Shown here one piece after another: positions 6,720 to 14,387 of a stretch of 16,715 nucleotides of DNA. A program made the translations under genes and the position numbers. Within the stretch, counting starts at the first letter, position 1; the number at the start of each line of letters is the position of its first letter. Source of the DNA: Propionibacteriaceae bacterium UBA5174 (GTDB lineage Bacteria; Actinomycetota; Actinomycetes; Propionibacteriales; Propionibacteriaceae); assembly GCA_002413345.1 (NCBI GenBank), contig DHWU01000081.1:27499-44213 (forward strand), in the 5' to 3' direction. The notes beneath the pieces are model-generated. The model worked only from the letters and a program-made list of their open reading frames with translations. It had not been told where the DNA came from and searched no databases.

Positions 6720-9154
6720 GTCTTCCCCGGGTCGTGATCGCCGCGGCCGCATCAAATGCTGGCAAGACCACCATCGCTACCGGGCTGATGGCGGCCCTGC
6801 ACGCGCGCGGCCACCAGGTTGCCGGGTTCAAGGTGGGCCCCGACTTCATCGACCCCGGCTATCACGCCCTGGCCACTGGCCGTCCGGGTCGGAATCTGGA
6901 CGCGGTGATGTGCGGCGAAGACCTGATCGCCCCGCTGCTGTTGCACGGTGCTGGCGGTGCCCAGCCAGCCGACGTGGCGATCATCGAAGGGGTCATGGGC
7001 CTGTTCGACGGGCAACTCAATCGCAATGGTTTCGGCTCCACCGCCCACATCGCGGGTCTACTCAATGCCCCGGTGGTTTTGGTCGTGGACGCGTCCGGAT
7101 CATCGCGCACCGCGGCGGCCGCTGCACTGGGATTGCGCAGCTTTGATCCTCGGGTCCAGATCGCCGCAGTGGTGGTCAACCGAGTAGCCAGCCAGCGCCA
7201 TGCCGCTGAACTCCAAGCAGTCTTCGATGCCGCCGGACTGCCGGTGTTGGGCATGGTGCCAAAGAACGCCGGAATCGAGGCCCCCTCCCGCCATCTCGGC
7301 CTGGTGCCAGCCAACGAGCGCACCGAATCGGCAGCCACCATCGCTGCGCTGGCTACCCACCTGACCGAACACGTTGATCTGACCGCAGTGCTGCAACTGG
7401 CCGCCACCGCCCCTGACTTGGCCAGCGAAGCTTGGTCGCCGCGCGAAGTGGTACGTCCAGTAGCCGGGCGTCCCTTGGTTGCAGTATTTGGCGGCCGCGC
7501 CTTCACTTTTCGCTACGCCGAGACCACCGAACTACTGATCGCAGCCGGTTGCGAGGTCGTCGAAGTCGATCCGCTCACTGACCCGGCACTACCCCCCAAC
7601 TTGGCAGGCTTGTACCTTGGCGGCGGCTTTCCCGAGATCCACGCCAGCGAACTCAGCGCCAACGCCGCACTGCGAGCTGCCGTCGCCGAAGCGGTCAACT
7701 CTGGGGTGCCAACAGTCGCCGAATGCGCTGGTCAGCTCTACTTAGCTCAACAACTCGATGGCCATCCGATGGCTGCGATCTTGCCAGCCTCGGCCCGGAT
7801 GACCCCCCGACTCAAGCTTGGCTACCGGCAGGCGAGCGCCCCCACCGACACACTATTGGCTGTGGCTGGCCAGCGGGTGACCGGCCACGAGTTCCACCGA
7901 ACCCAGACCAACCCGCAGACCACCAGCGAGCACCCGGCCTGGTCGTGGGCCGAGCAAACCGAGGGTTTCTCGCTCGACCCCGCAAGCACCGGACGACCTA
8001 CCCTGCACGCCTCCTACTTGCACCTACATTGGGCTGGCCAACCTGGCTGCGCCCAGCGCTTTGCCGATGCCTGCGCAATCTTTGCCGCCAAGCGAGGCCC
8101 GTTCGCCGCCACCTCGGCCCCAGCGCCCAGCCCACCAGACGGCATCGACCTGTTCCATCATGGCGATCAGGATCTGGCTCCCGGCTTGATTGATTTGGCG
8201 GTGAACGTGCAAGGCGATGGCCCACCACCCTGGCTGGCCGCGACCATCAACGCCACCACCGCCACCCTGGGCGCCTATCCAGACCCAACCGTGGCCCGGC
8301 TCGCCTTGGCTCAATCCCATGGGCTGCCACCGCAAATGGTGCTACCTACGGCAGGTGCGGCGGAAGCATTCACCCTCATTGCCCGCACCCTCCAAGCCAC
8401 CCAGCCCCTAGTGATTCATCCTCAATTCAGTGGTCCAGAGGCGGCCTTGCGAGCCGCCGGACGCACCGTCCAACGCTGGTTGCTGCCGCCGAATCCAACT
8501 GCTGGGGCCAATGAGCTGGCTGGGTTACCTCAGTGGGCCGACGCGGTGTTCATCGGCAACCCAACTAATCCGACCGGCCAACTCCACCGGCGTAGCGATC
8601 TGCTCGACCTAGCCGCGAACCGACTGCTGGTCATCGATGAGGCGTTCATGGACGCCACCGACGAGCACGAGTCAATGATCGCTCCGGTGATGCCCAACCG
8701 GCTGGTGCTGCGCTCTTTGTCGAAGACCTGGGGATTGGCCGGACTACGCGTCGGCTATGTGGTTGGCGACCCGAAGCTGATTGCCAGCATCGAAGCCGCC
8801 CAGCCACCCTGGCCACTATCAGCCCCCGCGATTGCCGCGATGGTGGCCACCAGCAGTGCGGTGGCCCTAGCCGAAGCTGCGCAACGCTACCTAACCCTGG
8901 CTGACTACCGCGATCACTTGGTGAACTCACTCACCGCAGCGGGCTTTCCGGTGGTGCCCAGCAGCGCACCCTTCGTGCTGATCGACACCTCAGCTTGTGG
9001 CATCGATTCGGTGCGTCCGGCCTTAGCCCAGGCTGGCTTCGCGGTTCGCCGCGGTGAATCTTTTCCCGGCCTGGGCCCGTCCTGGATTCGAATCAAGGTG
9101 CCCGAACCGGCGGTGGCCGACGCGTTCGTGACCGCTTTGGCGGCACTTCGCTGA
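6713..9154 (+). CDS. cobB-cobC: CobB-CobC fusion: cobyrinate a,c-diamide synthase + PLP-dependent CobC-like aminotransferase
   Basis: This 813-residue protein joins two enzymes. Residues 1-460 are CobB/CbiA, which amidates the a and c carboxylates of cobyrinate or hydrogenobyrinate using ATP and glutamine. This half has P-loop AAASNAGKTT (11-20), FKVGPDFIDPGYH (39-51), EGVMGLFDG (92-100) and an amidotransferase domain with Cys338 in VAECAGQL and the His motif SYLHLHW (434-440). A Pro/Ala-rich linker (about 464-476) leads to residues 480-813, a fold-type I PLP enzyme of the CobC/CobD family. It opens with a His/Gly/Asp segment (481-485) and has NPTNPTG (616-622), the Asp of LLVIDEAF (642) and the PLP lysine Lys671 in SLSKTWGLAGLRVGY. 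CobC/CobD relatives make (R)-1-amino-2-propanol O-phosphate from threonine phosphate, so the CobC half should supply the linker used by CbiB. Exact substrate is not proven by sequence. The ATG at 6713 overlaps the cobO end. Confidence 0.93.
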   Translation: MVSLPRVVIAAAASNAGKTTIATGLMAALHARGHQVAGFKVGPDFIDPGYHALATGRPGRNLDAVMCGEDLIAPLLLHGAGGAQPADVAIIEGVMGLFDGQLNRNGFGSTAHIAGLLNAPVVLVVDASGSSRTAAAAALGLRSFDPRVQIAAVVVNRVASQRHAAELQAVFDAAGLPVLGMVPKNAGIEAPSRHLGLVPANERTESAATIAALATHLTEHVDLTAVLQLAATAPDLASEAWSPREVVRPVAGRPLVAVFGGRAFTFRYAETTELLIAAGCEVVEVDPLTDPALPPNLAGLYLGGGFPEIHASELSANAALRAAVAEAVNSGVPTVAECAGQLYLAQQLDGHPMAAILPASARMTPRLKLGYRQASAPTDTLLAVAGQRVTGHEFHRTQTNPQTTSEHPAWSWAEQTEGFSLDPASTGRPTLHASYLHLHWAGQPGCAQRFADACAIFAAKRGPFAATSAPAPSPPDGIDLFHHGDQDLAPGLIDLAVNVQGDGPPPWLAATINATTATLGAYPDPTVARLALAQSHGLPPQMVLPTAGAAEAFTLIARTLQATQPLVIHPQFSGPEAALRAAGRTVQRWLLPPNPTAGANELAGLPQWADAVFIGNPTNPTGQLHRRSDLLDLAANRLLVIDEAFMDATDEHESMIAPVMPNRLVLRSLSKTWGLAGLRVGYVVGDPKLIASIEAAQPPWPLSAPAIAAMVATSSAVALAEAAQRYLTLADYRDHLVNSLTAAGFPVVPSSAPFVLIDTSACGIDSVRPALAQAGFAVRRGESFPGLGPSWIRIKVPEPAVADAFVTALAALR

Positions 9155-9170
9155 GGCTAAGTCTCAGTTT
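9151..9170 (+). terminator. Weak hairpin at the cobB-cobC/cobF convergent junction
   Basis: CTGAG (9151-9155) and CTCAG (9163-9167) form a 5-bp stem with a 7-nt loop, followed by TTT. It spans the stop codon of cobB-cobC and the end of convergent cobF. The stem is short, so this is a low-confidence terminator, but no other candidate exists in the 9-nt gap. Confidence 0.25.
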
Positions 9171-9931
9171 CGGCGGAGCAGGTAGGTGTCAAAGATCCAG
9201 CCATGCCGATCGGCGGCCTCGGCCCGAACCGCCAAGATCTGCTCCCGCACCTGGGCTAGCGGGCCCGAGATCAAGATCTCGTGCGGCGTACCCAAATAGG
9301 CACCCCAGTAGATGTTGATCCCTGCTGGATCGATCGCCGCGAAAGCCTGCTTGCCGTCCAACATCACCACCGCATCGTCCACCCCCGCAGGCAGCCCGTA
9401 CGAAAGCAACCGTGCCGGCATGATCTGCACTACTTGACCTTGCCGATTCAACGGCACCTGATGCCTAGCAGTGAGGGCGTGTACCGCGCTGATGCCAGGA
9501 ATCACGGTGAGCTGGATCGAGTCTGCAGTTTGCGCAATCAGCTCTTTGGCGATGGCCAAGGTGGACTCGTACAGGCTCGGATCACCCCACACCAGAAAGC
9601 CGCCGGTTTGGCCGGGCTCGATTTCGGCCTCGACGACCGCGCGCCACTGTTCCAGACGCTGGCTGCGCCACTTCGCCACTGCCGCTGGGTAGTCAGCAGC
9701 GCTGCGCCAAGGACGGGCCGGGTCGCGCAGTTCAACGGTTCGCAATGGTGTTTCTCGATGGCGCTCCACTAACGCGCGGCGAATCTGCACTAGGTCGTCG
9801 AGTTCGTCCTCTTTGAGCACCACAAACAGCACGTCGAGGTTCTTGATCGCCGCGACCGCCGCCAAGGTGAGCCAGTCGGGGTCGCCTGCGCCAATGCCAA
9901 TCAGCACCAAATCTCTTGCCATGCGCGCCAT
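9164..9931 (-). CDS. cobF: Precorrin-6A synthase (deacetylating), CobF
   Basis: CobF is a SAM-dependent C1 methyltransferase of the aerobic pathway; it acts on precorrin-5 and releases the acetyl unit as acetate. The 255-residue protein belongs to the tetrapyrrole methylase family: GIGAGDPDWLTLAAV (12-26), the VWGDPSLYEST loop (114-124) and PGISAVHAL (145-153). The segments WRSQRLEQW (about 88-96) and NIYWGAYLGTPHEIL (206-220) distinguish CobF from other methylases such as CobM or CobI. Two close ATG starts exist (9931 and 9922) and neither has a clear ribosome binding site. It follows cobK after 56 nt on the same strand. Its presence is unexpected, since the rest of the set (CbiX, CbiG, CbiMNQO) is of the early-cobalt type and would use CbiD for C1 methylation. 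Confidence 0.92.
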   Translation of the reverse strand: MARMARDLVLIGIGAGDPDWLTLAAVAAIKNLDVLFVVLKEDELDDLVQIRRALVERHRETPLRTVELRDPARPWRSAADYPAAVAKWRSQRLEQWRAVVEAEIEPGQTGGFLVWGDPSLYESTLAIAKELIAQTADSIQLTVIPGISAVHALTARHQVPLNRQGQVVQIMPARLLSYGLPAGVDDAVVMLDGKQAFAAIDPAGINIYWGAYLGTPHEILISGPLAQVREQILAVRAEAADRHGWIFDTYLLRRN

Positions 9932-9987
9932 GTTAGAGCGCTAATCGACAGTCACTTCGCCGCTGGCCAACCCCGCCGAGCGGCCAA

Positions 9988-10728
9988 TCACCGACAAGAC
10001 TCGAACACCCAAGCCGCAGCTTGACTCACCGTGGCCACCTGTTGGCTGGCCCCGACCAACGGCGGACGCCGCACCATCACCACCCGAAGGCCCAACTGGC
10101 CTGCGGCGTCCAGCTTGGCCACCGCAGCCTCACCACCAGAGTCTTTGGTGACCAGCACGTCGATCTCTCGCCCACTCAGCAAAGCCAGTTCGTCGGCCAC
10201 TCTAAATGGGCCACGGCTACGCAATATCTCCCAACTGGCTGGCGGCAAGAACTCCGGTGGATCGATCACCCGAGCCAGCACATAGCGATCGGTCCAGTCA
10301 GCAAAGGTGACCAACTCCTGGCGTCCGATGCTCAAGAACACCCGACTACCCACACTCTCAACAGCAAGCTTCGCCGCAGCCAGCGAATCGACCCAATGCC
10401 AGTCGGACGCCTCCGCCCGGGAGCCCCAACCTGGGCGCGACAACCGCAACAGCGGGATGCCCACCTCGGCGCAGGCCTGCGCGGCGTGGGCACTGATCTG
10501 AGCTGCAAACGGATGGGTGGCATCCACCACCACCTGCACGCCTTGATCGCGCAGATAACTCACCAAGCCACCGATGCCGCCAAAGCCACCAATGCGCATC
10601 CGACCTATGTCGGTCGGCGGCGCTGCCACTGAGCCGGCCAGCGAAGTGACCACCGCCATTCCTTGGGCCACCAACTGCTCGGCCAGCAGCCGGGCCTCAG
10701 TGGTGCCGCCGAGCAGCAAGACCGTCAT
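9988..10728 (-). CDS. cobK: Precorrin-6A / cobalt-precorrin-6A reductase (CobK/CbiJ)
   Basis: This reductase reduces the macrocycle of (cobalt-)precorrin-6A to 6B; characterised CobK enzymes use NADPH and characterised CbiJ enzymes use NADH. The 246-residue protein has the nucleotide-binding start MTVLLLGGTTEARLLAE, the family motif DATHPFA (69-75), LSIGRQEL (132-139), SRGPF (171-175) and TKDSGG (194-199), all in the expected order. The ATG at 10728 overlaps the cbiB stop (ATGA), so it is coupled to cbiB. It is followed by cobF, whose product makes its substrate in the aerobic scheme, so these two steps are genetically adjacent. Confidence 0.95.
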   Translation of the reverse strand: MTVLLLGGTTEARLLAEQLVAQGMAVVTSLAGSVAAPPTDIGRMRIGGFGGIGGLVSYLRDQGVQVVVDATHPFAAQISAHAAQACAEVGIPLLRLSRPGWGSRAEASDWHWVDSLAAAKLAVESVGSRVFLSIGRQELVTFADWTDRYVLARVIDPPEFLPPASWEILRSRGPFRVADELALLSGREIDVLVTKDSGGEAAVAKLDAAGQLGLRVVMVRRPPLVGASQQVATVSQAAAWVFESCR

Positions 10729-11663
10729 CGCCGCAACGCCCCAATAGCGGCCAGAGCCACCGCCCCCGCCGACACCATCCAGGCCAGCTTGGTAGCCCGG
10801 GTTACGTCCCTTGGTTGTGGCGGTTGACCAAACCCCAACTCGCCGCGATCTTCTAAGACCCCGCCATAACTGTTCACGCCACCAAGCCGAACGCCAAGGG
10901 CACCGGCAAAGGCGGCCTCAACCACACCACCATTCGGGCTGGGATGCTGCCCAGATTGTTCGCGCACCGCCCGCAGCGCATCGCTTGGACGCCCCCCAAC
11001 TAGTGGCGCGGCGGCGATCGCTAAACCAGCCGACAGCCTGGCCGGAATCCAGTTGGCCAGGTCATCAATTCGGGCGGCCGCCCAGCCGAAGTTGCGGTAG
11101 CGCTGGTTTCGGTAGCCGACCATGGCATCCAAGGTGTTGATCGCCCGATAGCCCAGCAGACCCGGAATCCCGGCCACAGCCCCCCAAAACAATGGCGCCA
11201 CCACAGCATCACAGGTGTTTTCGGCCACCGACTCACTGGTGGCTCGAGCTACCGCAGACGCGTCCAGGCTTTCGGGATCCCGACTGACTAGGTGACTCAC
11301 GCCGACCCGCGCACCGGCCAGATCATCGGCGGCCAGACAGTCCGCGATGCCGTCGGCTTCAGCGGCCAGCGAGCGCCCACCCAACACTGCCCAGGTGGCG
11401 GTGGCGGTGGCCAACAGTCGCCACCAACCGTGTCTCTCAGTGGCCCGCTGCGCTACCCAGCCGAGCCCGGCCGAGCCAGCGATCAGCACCCCGGCGAACG
11501 CCACCCCGCGGGTGCGTCCATCGGCATAGATTCGGGCCTCGAACCGCTGCGCCAACTGCCCAAGACCGGCCACTGGATGGAACCGTTTGGGATCGCCAAA
11601 CGCCTGGTCAGCGGTCCAACCGACCAACAGGCCGGCGGCGGTCCACACGCTATTGGGCACCAT
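10725..11663 (-). CDS. cbiB: Adenosylcobinamide-phosphate synthase (CbiB/CobD)
   Basis: This membrane protein attaches the aminopropanol (phosphate) linker to the f side chain of adenosylcobyric acid. The 312-residue protein has the family N-terminus D-Q-A-F-G-D-P-K-R-F-HPV (19-31), SRDPESLD (127-134), SVAENTCDAVVAPLFW (145-160), the HPSPNGG segment (240-246) and hydrophobic stretches at both ends. The ATG at 11663 has AGGAGA 8 nt upstream. A longer in-frame reading would extend 40 residues into the divergent riboswitch region and is rejected. It heads the minus-strand group cbiB-cobK-cobF. Only about 60 nt separate it from the start of the divergent riboswitch, and I see no aptamer in its own leader. 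Confidence 0.95.
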   Translation of the reverse strand: MVPNSVWTAAGLLVGWTADQAFGDPKRFHPVAGLGQLAQRFEARIYADGRTRGVAFAGVLIAGSAGLGWVAQRATERHGWWRLLATATATWAVLGGRSLAAEADGIADCLAADDLAGARVGVSHLVSRDPESLDASAVARATSESVAENTCDAVVAPLFWGAVAGIPGLLGYRAINTLDAMVGYRNQRYRNFGWAAARIDDLANWIPARLSAGLAIAAAPLVGGRPSDALRAVREQSGQHPSPNGGVVEAAFAGALGVRLGGVNSYGGVLEDRGELGFGQPPQPRDVTRATKLAWMVSAGAVALAAIGALRR

Positions 11664-11719
11664 TATTCGTCTCCTGAACCGAGGTAACTCGACTGGGTGA
11701 GAGTGTGTCAGACTTGGCC

Positions 11720-11839
11720 TCGCAACAAAGTGCTGAGGAACTCCGGTGAACCCATTTGGGCAAGTCCGGGGCGGTCCCGCCACTGTGAGCAGGCTGCATC
11801 AACTGCAGTCGGCAAGCCAGGAACTCACCTTCGTTGCAG
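11720..11839 (+). promoter_or_regulatory. Cobalamin riboswitch upstream of cobI/cbiL
   Basis: This is a canonical adenosylcobalamin aptamer: a closing stem GCAAC (11722-11726)/GTTGC (11833-11837), GGAACTCCGGTG (11737-11748), GGGCGGTCCC, GCCACTGTGA (11779-11788), a variable hairpin CTGCAtcaacTGCAG, and the B12 box AAGCCAGGAACTCACC (11814-11829). Forty nt later comes the cobI ribosome binding site. It should reduce expression of the cobI-cobM-cbiE-cbiGH-cbiX operon when cobalamin is plentiful. Confidence 0.95.
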
Positions 11840-11865
11840 AGCGATGAGATCGGGCGTGGACACCT

Positions 11866-11880
11866 GAGGAGGCTCCTTTT
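11866..11880 (+). promoter_or_regulatory. cobI ribosome binding site within a small hairpin
   Basis: GAGGAGG (11866-11872) is the ribosome binding site for the TTG start at 11879 (6-nt spacing), and it decides that start over the GTG at 11891. The same bases read GAGGA-GGC-TCCTT, a 5-bp hairpin that would hide the site. It may be the expression platform of the riboswitch just upstream; that role is inferred. Confidence 0.5.
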
Positions 11881-12637
11881 GACTGCACTAGTGGTGGGCT
11901 CACCAACCCTCGTTGGGGTTGGTGTCGGCCCAGGCGACCCTGAGTTGATCACGGTCAAGGCCCTGGCTGCCTTTGCCGCAGCGGACGTGATTCTGGTGCC
12001 AGCTACTGAGGCCAGCCGAGGTGAAGCTGGCCGCGCCGAGCAGGTCATTTTGGCGGCCTGCCCGCAGCAGGCGAGCAAGATCCAGCGGGTCGCCTTCAGC
12101 ATGGCTCAGCGCCGTGGGGTTGGCGCCAAGCGGCGAGAGTCTTGGCAGGTGGGCGCCCAGGCCGCCGTCCAAGCTTTCGACGAGGGTGCTCAGCTGGTTG
12201 CCTTCGCCACCGTCGGGGATCCGAGCATCTATTCGACCTTTTCCTATCTGGCCGCGCAGGTCGCTAGCACCTTGCCAGAACTTCAGGTCTCGGTGATTCC
12301 GGGGATCACCGCCATGCAGGCGCTCGCTGCGACCACCGGCACCTCTTTGGTGGAAGGCCGCGAATCACTGGCCTTGGTCTCGGTCACCGCCGGGTTGGAT
12401 GCAGTGACTGCCGCCCTCGACTCGGCCGACACTGTGGTGGCCTACAAAGTTGGCCAACAACTACCTGCCCTGATCGAACTCATCGATCAGCGCGGCCGCG
12501 ACGGCGTCCTTGGGGTGAACGTGGGCCTTGATGACGAGCAACTCAGCGTCCTAAGCCAGGCAAAGTCCGAAGCTGCACCCTATTTCGCCACGGTCTTGAT
12601 CACGCCACAGCGCACCAGCATTGGCGGCAGCCTATGA
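11879..12637 (+). CDS. cobI: Precorrin-2 / cobalt-precorrin-2 C20 methyltransferase (CobI/CbiL)
   Basis: This SAM-dependent methylase acts on C20 of (cobalt-)precorrin-2. The 252-residue protein starts TALVVGSPTLVGVGVGPGDPELITVKA. It contains the GPGDPELIT loop typical of CobI (17-25), FATVGDPSIYSTFSYL (109-124) with the CobI-specific Tyr-Ser-Thr continuation, and VIPGITAMQALAA (139-151). The start is a TTG at 11879, supported by GAGGAGG 6 nt upstream; an earlier in-frame TTG at 11834 lies in the riboswitch closing stem and is rejected. It is the first gene of a five-gene operon and overlaps cobM by 4 nt (ATGA). Confidence 0.95.
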   Translation: MTALVVGSPTLVGVGVGPGDPELITVKALAAFAAADVILVPATEASRGEAGRAEQVILAACPQQASKIQRVAFSMAQRRGVGAKRRESWQVGAQAAVQAFDEGAQLVAFATVGDPSIYSTFSYLAAQVASTLPELQVSVIPGITAMQALAATTGTSLVEGRESLALVSVTAGLDAVTAALDSADTVVAYKVGQQLPALIELIDQRGRDGVLGVNVGLDDEQLSVLSQAKSEAAPYFATVLITPQRTSIGGSL

Positions 12638-13431
12638 CCGGCGAAGTGGTCTTTGTTGGTGCCGGGCCAGGGGCCGCCGACCTGATCACGGTGCGCGGCG
12701 CCCAAGTGATCGCGGCAGCAGACATCATCATTTGGGCATCCAGCTTGGTGAATCCAGAGATCGTGGCGCCGGCCAAACCAGGAGCACTGCTGATCGATTC
12801 GGCCAACGCCACTTTGGAAGATTTGGCACCGCTCTACCAGCGGGCTGTTGCCGAAGGTCTGTTGGTGGCCCGGGTACACACCGGCGATCCATCAATCTAT
12901 GGAGCCACCGCCGAGCAGCGGCGACTCTGCGACCAGATCGGCATCGCGCACCGCACGATTCCAGGGGTTTCGGCATTTTCTGCCGCGGCGGCTTTGGCCG
13001 ATGTCGAGATCACCGTGCCCGAGGTCGCCCAGAGTCTGATCCTGACTCGCCTTGAAGGTGGACGCACCCCAATGCCGCCAGCCGAGACGGTGCGTAGCTT
13101 CGCCGCTCATGGCACCACCATGGCGCTCTACCTGTCGGCGGCTCGCAATAAGGCCTTGCAAGAGGAGCTATTGGCCGGCGGTTATGCCAGCCAAACGCCG
13201 TGCATCATCGGCTACCGGGTGACCTGGCCAGATGAGCTGATCCTGCGCTGCCAATTGGCAGAACTGTCGGCCACTATGAAGGCGCACAAATTGTGGAAAC
13301 ACACGGTGGTGTTGGTCGGGCCTGCGCTGGCCGCCTCAGCGACCACTCGCAGCCACCTCTATCACCCCGGATTCCGGCACGAGTTCCGTGATGCAGCGGG
13401 CGCACCGCCAAGCCCGGACAGCGATTCGTGA
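12634..13431 (+). CDS. cobM: Precorrin-4 / cobalt-precorrin-4 C11 methyltransferase (CobM/CbiF)
   Basis: This tetrapyrrole methylase transfers a methyl group from SAM to C11. The 265-residue protein has VVFVGAGPGAADLITVRG (5-22), WASSLVNPEI (34-43), which is very typical of CobM/CbiF, HTGDPSIYGA (82-91), IPGVSAFSAAAA (109-120), and LTRLEGGRTPMP (137-148). The ATG at 12634 overlaps the cobI stop, and its stop overlaps the GTG of cbiE. The C-terminus ends in a Pro/Ser/Asp-rich tail of about 20 residues. Confidence 0.96.
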   Translation: MTGEVVFVGAGPGAADLITVRGAQVIAAADIIIWASSLVNPEIVAPAKPGALLIDSANATLEDLAPLYQRAVAEGLLVARVHTGDPSIYGATAEQRRLCDQIGIAHRTIPGVSAFSAAAALADVEITVPEVAQSLILTRLEGGRTPMPPAETVRSFAAHGTTMALYLSAARNKALQEELLAGGYASQTPCIIGYRVTWPDELILRCQLAELSATMKAHKLWKHTVVLVGPALAASATTRSHLYHPGFRHEFRDAAGAPPSPDSDS

Positions 13432-14387
13432 TTACCGTCTACGGGCTACTCGGCACGCCGAGTGCGGAATTGCGCCAAGCCGTGCAGGACGCTGATTGGG
13501 TGGTTGGCGGCCAGCGACATCTGGACACCTTGTCGGTAGCCCAGTCGCGGCGAATCACTCTGGGATCGATCCACGCAGCCACTTCAAAGCTGTGTGCCAA
13601 GGCCGAGGCCGACCAGGTGATTGTGCTTGCCAGCGGCGACCCGCTCTTCTTTGGAGTGGTGCGCACTCTGCGGGCAGCGGGCCTGACTCCCCGCGTGGTG
13701 AGTGCCCCCAGCTCGGTTCAAACCGCCTTTGCCGCAGTCGGCCTACCTTGGGAGGACGCCGAGGTGGTCAGCGTGCATGGCCGTCCCCTTGCGCCAGCAG
13801 TAAACCTGGCCAGGGCCAATCCGAAGGTCGCGGTGCTGACCAGCGCCGAGAACTCAATCCGCCAACTGGCCACGGCCTTGATCGACCGTCCACGCTGGTT
13901 TGTGCTGGCCGAACGACTTGGTGAACCCGACCAGCGAGTGCGGGTATTGACCCACGCCCAGGCGGTCGAGGTTGAACCGGTTGAACCAAATGTGGTGCTG
14001 ATCCTCGATTCCCCACCGGCCGAACTCAACCCAGACTGGGCCGGTCAGCTGGCCAGACCGAGTCGCGCCAAAGCTGCGCAGGTGTCAGCGGCCGCAGCAG
14101 TCATTTTTGCCAGATTGCTGCCTGAACCAGGTGAGCTGCTGTGGGCCGAGGGTCCGTTAGCTGCCGAAGTGTCGACATTGGCAGCCTGGGCTGGGGCGGC
14201 GGTGGCCCGACCAGGCGTAGGTGGCACTCCCGAAGTAATCCTGACCACCGATTCAGAGCTACTCAACTACCACCGACCCCGAGCAGTCGCCCTTACCGAG
14301 GTGAGCCCGATCACCCTGCCCCCGCACTACCACTGGCAACGCGAACAGATCGGCGAGCACCTAATCACGACAGGAGTCTTGAGTTGA
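13428..14387 (+). CDS. cbiE: Cobalt-precorrin-7 C5 methyltransferase CbiE with degenerate CbiT-like C-terminal extension
   Basis: Residues 1-200 are a CbiE methylase that methylates C5: ITVYGLLGT (2-10), VVGGQRHLD (25-33), VLASGDPLFFGV (66-77), PSSVQTAFAAVGLPWEDAEVVSVHGR (about 94-119) and FVLAERLGEPDQRV (158-171). Residues 200-319 are extra. RLLPEPGELLWAEGPLAAE (229-247) resembles the first strand of CbiT, which in the intact CbiT of this window reads LAPRPGEVLWDLGAGTGS, but the glycine-rich SAM loop is gone. No FFGGG-type motif is found later, and the domain is only about 115 residues against about 190 for CbiT. I read it as a decayed CbiT half of a former CobL-like protein; a new partner-binding tail is possible. 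The start is the GTG at 13428 (GTGA overlap with cobM). Confidence 0.9.
   Translation: MITVYGLLGTPSAELRQAVQDADWVVGGQRHLDTLSVAQSRRITLGSIHAATSKLCAKAEADQVIVLASGDPLFFGVVRTLRAAGLTPRVVSAPSSVQTAFAAVGLPWEDAEVVSVHGRPLAPAVNLARANPKVAVLTSAENSIRQLATALIDRPRWFVLAERLGEPDQRVRVLTHAQAVEVEPVEPNVVLILDSPPAELNPDWAGQLARPSRAKAAQVSAAAAVIFARLLPEPGELLWAEGPLAAEVSTLAAWAGAAVARPGVGGTPEVILTTDSELLNYHRPRAVALTEVSPITLPPHYHWQREQIGEHLITTGVLS

Noticed and set aside
11680..11691. Small inverted repeat CGAG-GTAA-CTCG in the cbiB/cobI intergenic region.
   Set aside because: Four-base arms are too short to claim an operator.
11664..11783. A 40-codon upstream extension of cbiB on the minus strand.
   Set aside because: It overlaps the riboswitch core on the other strand; the ATG at 11663 has AGGAGA and begins the conserved CbiB N-terminus.
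11834..11878. A longer cobI starting at TTG 11834.
   Set aside because: It would start inside the closing stem of the riboswitch, and the strong GAGGAGG is placed for the TTG at 11879.
14141..14383. An in-frame upstream extension of cbiGH by 81 codons.
   Set aside because: The extension overlaps cbiE, is Arg/Pro-rich without CbiG similarity, and the TTG at 14384 has a good ribosome binding site.
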